A stretch of DNA of 64,000 nucleotides from Megaustenia siamemsis (GCA_032433765.1 JAVIAB010000092.1:101110064-101174063), one strand, 5' to 3'. Shown: positions 21,890 through 34,365, counted from the first letter of the stretch. Notes: a model not told the origin generated them from the letters alone. Numbers and translations: made by a program.

Positions 21890-24780
21890 AAACAACAGAA
21901 GAAACATAATACATTAGATGCATTGACTAACGAAGGATTTAAATACAGAGACATCAACAAAATAGTTGATGAATTCAGTAAACTAATAATACAAGCTGTC
22001 AGTGAAACAATACCTAGAGGGGCACGGAAACACTTCAAACTATACTGGAGCAGTGAACTAGAGCAACTGTACAATGACATGGAAATATCTCGAAATCAAG
22101 CAGAAAATAACCCTTGCCAAGAAAACCACAACAACTATCAGAATGTTAAGGCCAAATTTAAAAGAGCTAAACTACAAACCAGACGGAGAATCTGGAAAGA
22201 GAAAACAGAGTCCTTGAATCTTGAACGAGGCTCAAGAAAAGTGTGGAAACTTGTGAAACAGCTCAATGATGAGGGTACAGAAAGGAACACCAAAATTACA
22301 CTGAAGAAGGATGGAAACATTATAACAGATAAGCAGGCAACAAATCACATTGCAGAATCCTTTGCAAAAGACAATAATATTGAAATTAGACTAGAGAAAG
22401 ACAAGAGATCCGCTTAAAGCAATAAAATGTAAGACAGGAAGAGACGAAGTCATGGAAATACCAACCAAATACACAAGGAGAGCTAGAGCTGACAATATCC
22501 AAATTAAAAATGAAAAAGTCACCAGGCAGTGATGGAGCGTCCGATGAAATGATTAAGAACTTTGGAACTGCAGCTAAAGCAATACTACTGTAGATCTACA
22601 ATATTTGCAGGATCACAGGTAGAGTGCCACAGGCATGGAGAGAAGCAATTATGATACCATTACTAAAGCCAGGAAAATGTGGTTCAACGACATTCAGCTA
22701 TAGACCATTCAGCCTTGCAAGCTGTTTGTGTAAAACAATGGAACGTATAATCAATCTCAGACTGCAGTGGTACCTGGAAAATGAAAACCTCCTTGTGCCA
22801 CAGAAAGCTGGCCTTAGGTTGTGTTACTACTCCGAATTTAAGGCAACCTATATTTTCTAGGAAATTGGGGATGCGTTCCAAGAAAAGAACTGGTACAAGC
22901 AGCATAGATAGATCTAAAGAAAACATTTGATAAGGTATGGAAAGAAGGGCCCTTGAAAGAACATATATTACTGAATAAATGGCAGGATTTTCAAATTGGT
23001 GAAAGCATACCTTTATCACAGGAGAGCCAGAGTGCAACTGTATGGTCTTAAAAGTAAGAAGGTTCTACTGCGTCAGTGCGTCCTACAGGGAGAGGTACTA
23101 TCTGCAACACTTTTTCTAGTCTATATCAACGACCAAGTTACTGAACTACCATATAGTATCAAAGTGGCAATGTATGCAGATGACCTGGTAATGTAATGTA
23201 CAGAGGAGTGTGTAACAGTGGCATCCAAATTGTTGCAAAGAGCTATGAATGTACAGAACTCATGCATAAATAGATGGTGTATCAGCATCAATACAGACAA
23301 ATGCAGTTCTACACTTTTCACTCTCTCCCCAAAGCAAAAAGCAGAAGCCATCTACATAAACCATGAGCCTGTGAAAGAATAAATGCGAGCAACTTATCTC
23401 ACAGTTACATTTGGCAACTCAAAAAGCAAGGAGGAAGTTGGCTATTTTAAGGAAGATGTGTGGAACAACGTGGGGTTCAAGTGGGAAAATACTCAGTAAA
23501 GTTTACCAACAGAGTATACGCCCACATTTAGTAAATGGATCATTTGCATGGTGTCCAGCATCAGACACCACACTGCAAGAGCTGGATGAAGCACACAACC
23601 AGGCACTTAGGGTCATCACAGGAGCAATGAAATCAACACCAATAATGGAAATGGAGAAATTGTGGAGGATACCAGCGATACTGAGAGAACGGAGGGACAA
23701 AGGTGCTGATACAGGCAGACAAATTTTCATGCATGTCGAGACATACAATGAAGGGCCGATTTAAAAAAAATCGTGCATTGGGACGGCTTAAGAGAAGCAG
23801 TTTTATCCACCAAGCCAAGCGAATTTGTAGACAAGCACCTGACATACCAAGAATTGTCAGCCCCTACTGTCCATATCAGAACATACCCCATGAACAGAGG
23901 AATGCTGATTGTCAACACACATACGGACAGAAGTGAAAGGAATACTTGACAAGGAGGAACAGAAAAGTCTACAGCGTAAAACAATATTTTTCAGTTTCTT
24001 GGATGAAAAATACCCACATAACCTGGATTCGTGTCTAAAAAGATGGATCAGCACAGAGTGCAGTAAAGAATGGGGGAGTAGGAGCATACATACAGTACCC
24101 AAATAACACTAGGGATGTAAGTAAAATAACAACAGGGAAATATTGTCACAATTACGATGCAGAAATCCAAACAATAAAGATGGCAATATCATAACCCACA
24201 GCCTGTAGTGTTTTTGACAAATGCAAGATTAGTACTCCAGGCAAAGACAATCTAGAAAATTACCACATTTGCAGACCTTGTTGACTGAACTCTGCAAGCA
24301 CCACAGGGTAGCCCTGCAGTGGGTCCCATCTCACTGGGGAATACCAGGAAACGAGAGAGCAGATAAGCTGGCAAAGAAAGGCGCGAGATGCACCAGTTAC
24401 CATTAGAAGAAACAGATAATCAAATGAATTAGAAGATCACAAGCCCCAAATTAGAATGCCTTTCATAATATAAAAAGATGTGAACAAGTTATCATTATAC
24501 GCTTCAGAACAGGACACAATCGACTCCACAGTCACATGTATACAACATTCAAGATCGACACCTCAACTACATGTACATGTGGACAGACGTTCCAGACTGC
24601 TGAACACATGCTTCAAGACTGCACTGAATATAGTAGACTGAGGAAAATCTATTGGCCCATAGATTCAACACATAGGGAAAACTATATGGGCCACTGCAAG
24701 AATTACAAAAGACAGTAAAATTTATATAGGAAACGACATTGCAGATATAGACAATACTTCAGGTGAACGAAAGATAAATA
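21890..24780 (+). mobile_element. I/Nimb-like LINE, nearly full ORF2 remnant, broken
   Basis: The longest LINE in the window. In order: a linker with RRRIWKEKTESLNLERGSRK (22190); reverse transcriptase with YRPFSLASCLCKTMERII (22700), YINDQVTELP and MYADDLVM (about 23130-23196, catalytic YADD); thumb region IRPHLVNGSFAWCPASDTTL. RNase H follows with QWVPSHWGIPGNERADKLAK (about 24315). The end is CTCGQTFQTAEHMLQDC (about 24575), a Cys/His motif typical of these LINEs. Stops and frame changes at about 22417, 22860, 23196, 23764 and elsewhere make it inactive. No 5' ORF1 is seen. Confidence 0.88.
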
Positions 24781-24889
24781 GATAGATGCACTAAAAACAA
24801 ATGCATTAGGAAAATATTTTTTATATCAAGGGATGTATAACGAATTGTGCAGAAGTAATAGAATTGGCCATGCATCCAACAATATCTAA

Positions 24890-25085
24890 AATCAAGAGAA
24901 GGTGGGTATACGTCGACCAGCTGATGAGAAGAGATAGCAAGAGAACTGCAAAGTAAGCCCTCAAGTGGGGAAACAGCGGTTAAAAGAAAAAGAAACCGAT
25001 TTAGAGGAAATCTAAGAATACTGATAAGAGAGACACCGACAGCAGGTATCAGTTCCCTAGCCGAGACTCAAAAGGTTCGCCTAGA
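24890..25085 (+). mobile_element. Possible LINE C-terminal fragment
   Basis: Reads RRWVYVDQLMRRDSKRTAK followed by ALKWGNSG, resembling the GHVLRM...ALKW end of invertebrate LINEs. Short and broken. Confidence 0.5.
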
Positions 25086-25089
25086 ACTG

Positions 25090-25810
25090 GGACGTGTGGC
25101 GAGATACAGTATGGGTCACATACAAAGACTGACACTTATATATATTTCCAAAAAATATCGCAGTGAAAAAACTAAGACGATCTCTGTAGTGTTGAGGTAA
25201 CAGTGATCGCTTCAGGTTCAACGGTAGAGTTCGTTCTAATCCCAAATGGGACGATCAGATTTTTCAGTAATCCTGGTACCAGTGTAACTGAGATCGAATG
25301 TCTGCTCCTATCTGAGACGAACACCGTGTCTAATTGAGCACGTCAACTAAATATTTTCAGACGAACACCATAAAACTGTTAAGCCCATGTCCATGGGAGA
25401 ACAACCAGTAAAATGCTTACCATTCAGAACTCTCTCTCTCTCTCTCTCTCTGCGTTCAGGACTCAATCAGAGTAAGGATTCCAGACTCTCATATGAAGTC
25501 AGCTGTCAGGCTAAGTGTGTTGATCGCCCCCACAGACAGAACATCACAATTAGAGTCTGTCAGATCCACTCTGACTGAACACCCGTTAATACGTTGCACT
25601 GTGTTCTGCGCCAGTGGCCCAGTGCATCCGATTTCAGCCAGCATTTTTTTAGGTTTGCTTTCCTTAGCCTTTGATTGTCCCCAATCTTCCTGCAAGGCAG
25701 CAGTTGATCTTTTCTGTCGGGGGATTCTGCCCTTAGATGGTCGGCCTTCCCAGGTTTACGAGCACCATCTGCCCGAGTCACTAGAGGTGACTAACACAGA
25801 CATGCGACTT
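25090..25810. other. Intron sequence; (CT)n and a possible SINE head
   Basis: A CT-dinucleotide run lies at about 25432-25451. A weak tRNA-like head with GTTCTAATCCC lies near 25230. Otherwise nothing recognised. Confidence 0.45.
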
Positions 25811-25814
25811 GTAA

Positions 25815-26270
25815 TATGAGGAAACTGCAACAAGGAACACATTTCATGCATAGCCTTCATTTGTTCCCGCCGCCTATCCCATATACCGGTAAGTCGCGTC
25901 CTCTTGAAAATGATGATCATCGTAGCACTTGATGATGTTAGGCCATCGTTAATGACTCCAATTCCGAACATATAGACACACAGTCAGTCGTCAAATTATT
26001 CTTGTTGCACATCAAACAGCAGACCGTAAGATTTGCGCACGGCCGGTTTAGAGAACCAATACGATGACGTAGGACACAATGTCGCCAAACTCATAATCTC
26101 GATACCTTTAGACTTATGTCTGATTACTCAGCAGTTACCATTCAGAACAATTAACCAGATTTATGAAATTTCCCCAAGGAACGTCGCCGATGCTACAGAG
26201 TTCAGACACATTGCCCAGACCATTTGCGTAATTAACCAAGTGGTCAGCAGAAAGTAGATGGACACTGTCC
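25815..26270 (+). repeat. Dispersed repeat, partner of 12180-12510
   Basis: The first 265 bp match the reverse complement of 12180-12510 (see that entry). The remainder to about 26270 may be part of the same element but has no second copy here. Confidence 0.65.
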
Positions 26271-26486
26271 AAGTACAATAATGACGGTCTTAGACGTCAG
26301 AACAAAAACATGGGAGTTATCCGCTTTGTTTTTCCTTCCCTCCCACTTCCCACCTCATACGCATTCTCTCTCAGTGGGCTCAGTACTTGCTAAATATACA
26401 CCCAGAGGGCGTTGAATAGCATTAATCATTTAAGAACCACAATCGCAACAAGTTCGTTATAACATTGAACAGAAGCTCCGTAAATG

Positions 26487-26935
26487 TCTGAGTTAACAAA
26501 CATATAGCAGGTATAGAACATCTGAGTTAACAAACATATAGCAGGTATAGAACATATGAGTTAACAAACATATACCAGGTATAGAACATTTCACGTATAC
26601 ATCGTGATAAAAGCATGAAAGATTAAACGAATAAAACAACACATGACATTTGATGTACTGAAACTCAGAATGAAAATGAAGAGGGTAGAGAGCAAATAAA
26701 ATTTGCTGGGCACGGCAATGTAGATACGAGAAGAAAGAAATGTAATGGTTGTGAAAGTAAAAAATGAGGTAACAAAATGTACAAATGAGGTAAAAGAAAT
26801 GTGACGATTGTGAAAGTAAAAAAAATTAGGTAACAAACTGTACAAACGAGGTAAAAGAAATGTGAAAGTAAAAAAAAAATTAGGTAACCAACTGTACAAA
26901 CGAGGTAAAAGAAATGTGATCATAATTGAAGTTTA
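26487..26935. repeat. Two short degenerate tandem repeats
   Basis: First, three 34-bp units with CTGAGTTAACAAACATATAG to 26590. From about 26745, four or five loose units with GAGGTAAAAGAAATGTGA and AGGTAACAAACTGTACAAA. A minus-strand frame at 26591-26923 is a by-product. Confidence 0.85.
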
Positions 26936-27009
26936 AGCGATGTAAAAGAGATTTGAACATTAATAGGTAGAACCCGGGGAAAAAACAATTTAGTCACGTT
27001 TAAAGCATA

Positions 27010-28115
27010 CTTATAATCATCATCATCATGTGTCATACCGGTTGGCGTAGGCGATCATGTCCCTCCACAATCTTCTATCTACAGTGCAACGTATAAGTTC
27101 TGTTGTTGACTGTTTTCCATGCCATGACACCAAGCTATCCAGTATTTTCTCTCTTTGTCGTCCGCGATCTCTCTTTCCTTTTATTTTGCCAGTTGTAACC
27201 AAGTATTCCAACTTTCCTCTTCTCATGATGTGCCCGAAAAATGTTGATTGCTTCTTTCTGATGTTTTTTAGGAGCTCCCTTTTTGTGTTAGCCTCTTTGA
27301 GAACTTCCTCATTGGTCTTTTTAGCTGTCCAGGGAACTTTCAACATTCTTCTGAGAAATTCCATCTTTGTGGCCTCTAATCGTCTTTTCATTTGTTTGTC
27401 TACTGTCCATGATTCGCTTCCATAGGTCAGAATTGGTTCTATATAGCACCTATGAAGTCTCTTTCTTATTTTTATTGACACACATTTGTTGCATAAGATA
27501 TTTTTCATTTTCTGAAATGCTATTTTGGTCTGAGCTATTCTACTTTTTATTTCTGTGTTGCATCTTCCATCTGATGTTATTATTGTGCCCAAGTATTTCA
27601 AACGTTGCACTTGTTTCAGATTTGTCTCGTTAATTTTTATGCTGCATAATGGTGATGATTGTTTCTTCGATACAACCATTACTTCTGTTTTCTTACTATT
27701 CAGACTGAGACCTTTCTTGTTGCTTTCTTTTACTATTATATCTATCATTTCTTGTAGCTCATTCTCTGTCTCTGCTATTAAGACTGTGTCATCCGCATAT
27801 CGCAAATTATTTATGTTGTGACCGTTGACTTCAATTCCTTTTTTGTCTACTATTGATCTCATAATATATTCGCTGTAAAGTGAAAACAAATCCGGTGACA
27901 GAACACAGCCTTGTCTGACTCCTTGCTTTATATATTGGAATTGTCCTGTTTGGTTGTTAATTCGTATAGCTGCTGTTTGTTGCCAGTACATGTTTTTTTA
28001 TGATTCACAGATCCTTGCCATCAATGTTTAATTTCTCCAGCATATTGATTATTTCCACATGCTTTACTTTGTCAAATGCTTTCGTGTAGTCTATAAAGCA
28101 CATATATAGATCTTT
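27010..28115 (-). mobile_element. RTE-like LINE, family B, 5'-truncated, longest intact frame
   Basis: A minus-strand frame of 321 codons (27991-27026) carries reverse transcriptase and the C-terminal region: IKQGVRQGCVLSPDLFSLYS, NINNLRYADDTVLIAET (catalytic YADD), LSLNSKKTEVMVVSKK, RLKYLGTIITSDGRCNTEIK, YIEPILTYGSESWTVDKQMK and STFFGHIMRRGKLEYLV, ending RRLWRDMIAYANRYD. Upstream in another frame is MCFIDYTKAFDKVKHVEIIN (about 28050-28110), so one frameshift separates the RT halves. The 3' end has a short ATG-triplet tail at about 27005-27030. No endonuclease remains. This is the best-preserved LINE frame here and perhaps a fairly young insertion. Confidence 0.92.
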
Positions 28116-28124
28116 CTTTACTTA

Positions 28125-28430
28125 TAATATAATTGTTAATTATAAAAACGAGGTAATAGAAAATTGATTATTATTAAAGTAACAATGAAGTATTTTTGAA
28201 ACTGTAAAATTGAAGTGAAAGAAATTTGACCATTGTTATATTAAAGTACAATCGAGATAAAAGAAACTTAATCATTATTAAAGTATAAATATGCAAAGGA
28301 GATTTGGTTAATGTTGAAGAATTAACGAAGTAAAACAGATTTGATCATTATTAAAGAATTAACGGTAGAAGAGAAGTTTTGATCATTGTTAGATAATTAA
28401 CGTGGAGGAAATTTGACCATTATGGTCGAG
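28125..28430. repeat. Degenerate short repeat, AT-rich
   Basis: Loose units of about 40 bp contain GATCATTATTAAAG and AATTAACG. Confidence 0.6.
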
Positions 28431-28744
28431 TCCCAAAAGTAAGTTTGTGATAAACGTCAGCGGACAAAAATAGTCACGAAAGTTCATGTAACAAATAAGA
28501 TGAAATAAATTGTTTCGCAGTCCTAATTTATTCTTAGTGTTTAGAGCAAGAATCGCAGGAACTATCATTATACTTAACTTTTATCATATGTTCCAAGGAA
28601 CTTTAACACTGTTCGGACTTCTTAGTGTGCAAAGAGGCTTGTAACTGAATACCACTGGACTGTCTGGAGTACAATAATGCCTATCTGTGGCTGTGCGTCC
28701 CTGAACTATCTGGTCTAAAAACATATCTGCGACTTAGTGTACAT

Positions 28745-29155
28745 GGACTGTATGTGACTGCATCTGTGAACCGTCAGCAGTGCAATAAAGTCTGTGACTC
28801 TGTTTCTGTGAACGATCAGAAGTGCAATAAAGTTTATGACTACTTCTGTGGACCGTCAGTAGTGCAATAAAGTTTATGACTACTTCTGTGGACCGTCAGT
28901 AGTGCAATAAAGTTTATGACTACTTCTGTGGACCGTCAGTAGTGCAATAAAGTTTATGACTACTTCTGTGGACCGTCAGGAGTGCAATAAAGTTTATGAC
29001 TGCTTCTGTGGACCGTCAGGAGTGCAATAAAGTTTATGACTGCTTCTGTGGACCGTCAGGAGTGCAATCAAGTTTGTGACTGTTTCTGTGGACCGTCAGA
29101 GGTGCAATAAAGTTTGTGACTGTTTCTGTGGACCGTCAGAAGTGCAAAAAAGTTT
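28745..29155. repeat. 40-bp minisatellite, about 10 units
   Basis: Units contain CTTCTGTGGACCGTCAGTAG and TGCAATAAAGTTTATGAC. First of four adjoining minisatellites. Confidence 0.95.
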
Positions 29156-29234
29156 GTGGCAGCTCAAATGTACTATTGAACCTTATATATGGAGGAAAAG
29201 CGTCTGGCAGCAAGAGAGTTGGAAGCTGTCAACG

Positions 29235-29690
29235 ACCAATCAATGGACTGGACGGTCTAGAGTGCAATAAAATGTGTAAGTGCAATCATTTGGACTGTCT
29301 AGAGTGCAATAAAATTTGTAAGTGCAAGTATTTAGACTGTCTAGAGAGCAGTAACATGTGTAAGTGCAAGTATTTGGACTGTCTAGAGTGCAATAAAATG
29401 TGTAAGTGCAATCATTTGGACTGTCTAGAGTGCAATAAAATTTGTAAGTGCAAGTATTTGGACTGTCTAGAGTGCAATAAAATGTGTAAGTGCAAGTATT
29501 TTGACTGTCTAGAGAGCAATAAAATGTGTAAGTGCAAGTATTTGGACTGTCTAGAGAGCAATAAAATGTGTAAGTGCATGCATTTAGGCTGTCTAGAGTG
29601 CAATAGAATGTGCAAGTGCAAGTATTTGGACTGTCTCGAGTGCAATAAAATGTGTAAATACAAGTATTTGGCTGTCTTGACTGCAAATGA
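29235..29690. repeat. 42-bp minisatellite, about 11 units
   Basis: Units contain GGACTGTCTAGAGTGCAATA and AAATGTGTAAGTGCAAG. They share the GTGCAATAAA core with the preceding 40-bp array. Open frames here are repetitive by-products. Confidence 0.95.
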
Positions 29691-29704
29691 ATCTGCGACT
29701 GTGT

Positions 29705-29995
29705 TTCTGGACTTTGTGAGGTGTAATCAACTGTTTGTGACTTTAGGTCTCTTTGTGAGGTGTAATCAACTGTTTGTGACTTTAGGTCTCCTTGTGAGGT
29801 GTAATCAACTGTTTGTGACTTTAGGTCTCCTTGTGAGGTGTAATCAACTGTTTGTAACTTTAGGTCTCTTTGTGAGGTGTAATCAACTGTTTGTAACTTT
29901 AGGTCTCTTTGTGAGGTGTAATCAACTGTTTGTAACTTTAGGTCTCTTTGTGAGGTGTAATCAACTGTTTGTAACTTTAGGTCTCTTTGATCACT
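29705..29995. repeat. 39-bp minisatellite, 7 units
   Basis: Units contain TTTGTGAGGTGTAATCAACT and GTTTGTAACTTTAGGTCTC, nearly identical to each other. Confidence 0.96.
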
Positions 29996-30026
29996 GAAGT
30001 GTAAAGATGGCGGGAATTTAACAATG

Positions 30027-30308
30027 TCCGCTATATTATCTAAGGAGCAAATGCAGGCTCGCTCTATTATCTAAGGAGCAAATGCAGGCTCGCTCTATTA
30101 TCTAAGGAGCACATGCAGGCTCGCTCTATTATCTAAGGAGCACATGCAGGCTCGCTCTATTATCTAAGGAGCACATGCAGGCTCGCTCTATTATCTAAGG
30201 AGCAAATGCAGGCTCGCTCTATTATCTAAGGAGCACATGCAGACTCGCTCTATTATCTAAGGAGCAAATGCAGGCTCGCTCTATTATCTAAGGAGCAAAT
30301 GCAGGCTA
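30027..30308. repeat. 31-bp minisatellite, 9 units
   Basis: Units contain TCTATTATCTAAGGAGCAAA and TGCAGGCTCGC, with an A/C variant at one position. Confidence 0.96.
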
Positions 30309-30309
30309 T

Positions 30310-30760
30310 CTGTGGAGCAAGTATCAGATTGCTTACCTGTCCTTATCGGCAGGGAAAGATGTGACGATCTATGCGACTGTTCATAACTGAACGAAATAAA
30401 TCTTCATTCTACTTAATAACAACTATTGCTATGTCGCTGCTGCTACTACAACATATGTTTTCCTTAGTTACAGACAGGAAGACAGTAGAGCGGTCAGTGG
30501 CCAGTGCGACATGTGGTGCCTTAGAACAATATCAAAGTTTCTCCACTTCGTTCCATATGTGGCCGTTCTTCGTTCCTTGCCTCAGGTCAGGTTTACACTA
30601 TCATCGCTAGCACTAATGTTCTCCGCTAGGTGGTGTTAAGTTAGCTTCTGTTACACCTTCTCTCAGATGTTGACTGCACTGTAGTTTTTGTGATGGCTTC
30701 TGAATATTTTCAAATCCCGCACCCAATAGGCAGCCCAGAAGTCTGTTATAACCGTGAGTC
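30310..30760. other. Intron sequence, nothing recognised
   Basis: No supported feature. Confidence 0.4.
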
Positions 30761-30762
30761 TC

Positions 30763-31152
30763 GTTCTCCTTCTCCCCCTCCCCCCTCTCTCTCTACCCTT
30801 CCCTCCATCCCTCTCTCCCTCCCTCCCTCCCTCTCTCCCTCCCTCTTTCCCTCCCTCCCTCTCTCTCTCCCTTCCTCCCTCTCCCTCCCTCCCTCTCTCC
30901 CCCTCCCTCCCTCTCTCCCTCCCTCCCTCCCTCCCTCCTCCCTCCCTCCCTCCTCTCCCTCTCCCTCCCTCCCTCTCTCTCTCCCTCCCTCCCTCTCTCT
31001 GCCTCTCTCTCTCCTCCCTCCCTCCATCCCTCCCTCCCTCTCTCTCTCCTTCCCTCCCTCTCTCTCCCTCCCTCCCCCTCTCTCTCTCCCTCCCTCCCTT
31101 CCTCTCTCTCTCTCCCTCCATCCCTCCCTCCATCCCCCCCTCTCTCTCTCTT
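30763..31152. repeat. (CCCT/CT)n polypyrimidine tract, about 390 bp
   Basis: Almost only C and T on the plus strand, in CCCT, CTCT and CCTT units. The minus strand is therefore polypurine. Open frames rich in Ser/Pro/Leu or Arg/Glu/Gly on the two strands are by-products. Confidence 0.97.
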
Positions 31153-32400
31153 TAGTTTCACCACTTGAATTATTCTTGTTTCCTGATTTTGTTCAATGAA
31201 AGTATTCTGAGACCTTTTCTCGTGGAGGTCATGTAAAATAATGACAGTCTTGTCTTGAATGCTACCATCCAACCTTGCACAGGCAAGGAAGGAGCGATTG
31301 CACATCACGAATAACTAACACGTTAATTCACTGGTTTTGCACTCATTGATTGCAAAAGGAATCTACGAGAGATGAAAACTATTATTTTAAAAGAATTCAT
31401 CGCTGATTTATTTGTTTATTTGACCAGTTTACCTCTTTACAGAGAACGTTGTAGATGCCTAAACTGTAAAGTCATTATCCTTTAATTTGTTTACAGAGTT
31501 GTGGAAATAAGGGGAAATTACTGTTAGAGCTACGACTGTGAGTTGTCCAGTCACGTGGTGTAAATTATAATGTTTGCCAATTAGTCAGTGTTGTCTGCGA
31601 ACATTGACCAAGCTAGCACGCCTGGGACCAATATCTCATTAGGTCGAGAAGTGTTCTCTAACTTAATAACAAGTCGCACACACGCCCAGACTATCATGTT
31701 TTATTATGGGAGTAACTTGGTTCTCCAGTTTTGTGACTCACGTTTTTGCAAGAAGAAAATGGGATTATTTTAGTGCAGACTGAGACCACGGAAATAATTT
31801 GTCCATACATAGGAGTACTATAACAGGGCTCTTAACTTGAGATCTATGAAGATCTTATGAGTTAGTGGGCAGGTTATTTATGGGTTTTGTGAAGTAGGAT
31901 TGTAAAAATATGGCATCTTTATTTTCACTAATGAAATTAACTATGCCATTAAATTATGAAAAAGGAGATTAAATATCCGTAATATTGACATACTGTCATT
32001 TTGTCCCAAAAAGAAAACGTGAATTTATATGAATGAACAATTATTAGATGGATCTTGAAATATAATAGCGCCCGCCAATTTTCCAAAAATGCAGAGTTAT
32101 AATCGCTGGATCGTAAAAGACAGCAATTGTAGAAACGCGCATAGATCTCGTCAGTTTGTAATAGAAATGTATTTTTACAGAAGTCGGTCTTAAGGTTCAT
32201 GGGCAACATAGGACTTCTTTGATTACTGATAATTCGAAGAAATTCTTGCAATAGAAGCTACATATATGCTCTGTTTAAACATAAGCACCTTATTGAAAAG
32301 AATGTACAATATAATAGGGACCTCTTGTCGTCTTTGTAGACCAGAGAAAAGCATTGACAGAGCTGAACGAAACGTGCGCTGAAAATAATTATATGGAGCA
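31153..32400. other. Intron sequence, nothing recognised
   Basis: AT-rich with chance ORFs only. Confidence 0.45.
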
Positions 32401-32404
32401 AGTG

Positions 32405-33555
32405 AACATAATATAATGTAATATAATAATATAATATAATATAATTTAATTTAATTTAGTATAGTATAGTATAGTATAGTATAGTATAGTATAGTATAGT
32501 ATAGTATAGTATAGTATGGTATGGTATGGTATGGTATGGTATGGTATGGTATGGTATGGTATGGTATGGTATGGTATGGTATGGTATGGTATGGTATGGT
32601 ATGGTATGGTATGGTATGGTATGTATGGTATGGTATGGTATGGTATGGTATGGTATGGTATGGTATGGTATAGTATCGTATCGTATGGTATCGTATCGTA
32701 TCGTATCGTATCGTATAGTATAGTACAGTACAGTACAGTACAGTACAGTACAGTACAGTACAGTACAGTACAGTACAGTACAGCACAGCACAGCACAGCA
32801 CAGCACAGCACAGCACAGCACAGCACAGCACAGCACAGCACACCACAGCACAGCACAGCACTATAATATAATATAATATAATATATATAATATAATATAA
32901 TATAATATAATATAATATAATATAATATAATATAATATAATATAATATAATATAATATAATATAATATAATATAATATAATATAATATAATATAATATAA
33001 TATAATATAATATAATATAATATAATATAATATAATATAATATATAATATAATATAATATAATATAATATAATATAATATAATATAATATAATATAATAT
33101 AATATAATATAATATAATATAATATAATATAATATAATATAATATAATATAATATAATATAATATAATATAATATAATATAATATATATAATATAATATA
33201 ATATAATATAATATAATATAATATAATATAATATAATATAATATAATATAATATAATATAATATAATATAATATAATATAATATAATATAATATAATATA
33301 ATATAATATAATATAATAATATAATATAATATAATATAATATAATATAATATAATATAATATAATATAATATAATATAATATAATATAATATAATATAAT
33401 ATAATATAATATAATATAATATAATATAATATAATATAATATAATATAATATAATATAATATAATATAATATAATATAATATAATATAATATAATATAAT
33501 ATAATATAATAATATATATAATATAATATAATATAATATAATACAACATAATATA
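32405..33555. repeat. Pentanucleotide array in homogeneous variant blocks
   Basis: About 1.15 kb of 5-bp units in ordered blocks. Approximate spans are ATAAT/TTTAA (32405-32455), AGTAT (32456-32513), GGTAT (32514-32668), CGTAT (32669-32715), AGTAC (32722-32780), AGCAC (32781-32860) and AATAT (32862-33545). Rare 1-3 bp slips occur inside blocks. Neighbouring blocks usually differ by one base. The open frames of several hundred codons on both strands are by-products. Confidence 0.98.
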
Positions 33556-34365
33556 ATCATGATCATCAAGTACCATCTCCGCAACGAAGGTTGCCATGAA
33601 GCGCCATTATGCTCTCTCTTGCTTTGATGGTGCAGGTTGTCATAGGCTAGTTTGTCCATCTTTTGATGTTACTTGTCCATGTTAGTCTTGGTCTGCCTCT
33701 GCCTCTTTTACCTTGTATTTTCCTCTCCATTATTATTTTTAGTAGGCTGTTGTGTCTTTTAACATGGCCCAAAAATTGCATTTGTCTTGTTTGAATTGTG
33801 TTTTGTAGTTCTTTTTTCATTCAAGTTGTTTTAAGACTTCATCGTTTGTTTTCTTTTCTTTCCATCCAATTCTACCTATTCTTCTACATATCCACATTTC
33901 AAAGGCTTCAATTCTCTGTTCTGTTTTCTTATCTAATGTCCATGTTTCTGCACCATATAGAAATGTTGCGAAGACATAACATTTTGCTATTATTAGTTTT
34001 AAGCCCTAGTGTTATTTGTTTTGATGTTAGTATATTTTTCATGACATTAAAATTACTTTTTGCCATTCCTATTCTTTTGTTCATTTCAATTGTACATTTT
34101 CCATCACTGGTTATAGTATGTCCAAGGTAGTTGTAGTTCTGAACTGTCTCCAGTTCTATTACTTCAATTTTGATATCCACTTGTGGGTTTTGAGTATTTT
34201 CTTTGTTTATGATCATAATTTTAGTCTTTTTTACATTCATATCTAGTTCATATTTTCTGCTTGTCATGTTTATTTCATTAACTAATTATTGTAGATCTTT
34301 AGGATTTTCTGCTAATAGTACAGTATCACCAGCACATCTTAGGTTATTGATTATCTTTCCATTAA
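33556..34365 (-). mobile_element. RTE-like LINE, family A, abutting the pentamer array
   Basis: The minus strand reads, from high to low coordinate: LAENPKDLQ-type text near 34310, YELDMNVKKTKIMIINK, VQNYNYLGHTITSDGKCTIE, GMAKSNFNVMKNILTSKQIT, then the C-terminal WTLDKKTEQRIEAF-like, GHVKRH-like and RGRGRPRLTW segments. Frameshifts are present. The 3' end (CATGATCATCAAGTACCATC on the plus strand) directly touches the pentanucleotide array. Confidence 0.87.

Noticed and set aside
29116..29997. Cys/Lys-rich 293-codon frame resembling a metallothionein-like repeat protein
   Set aside because: It spans three unrelated minisatellites whose unit lengths are multiples of three. The Cys pattern is only the repeat unit.
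28745..30308. CRISPR-like array of regular repeats
   Set aside because: Units are contiguous and whole units are alike; there are no distinct spacers and the genome is animal.
30690..31199. Ser/Pro-rich and Arg/Glu/Gly-rich frames
   Set aside because: They are translations of the CT-rich tract on the two strands.
32446..33659. Open frames of 380-400 codons (Tyr/Ile/Leu repeats) on the minus strand
   Set aside because: They are the translation of a 5-bp repeat, which as a 15-bp cycle stays open when no stop is in the unit. No gene signal is present.
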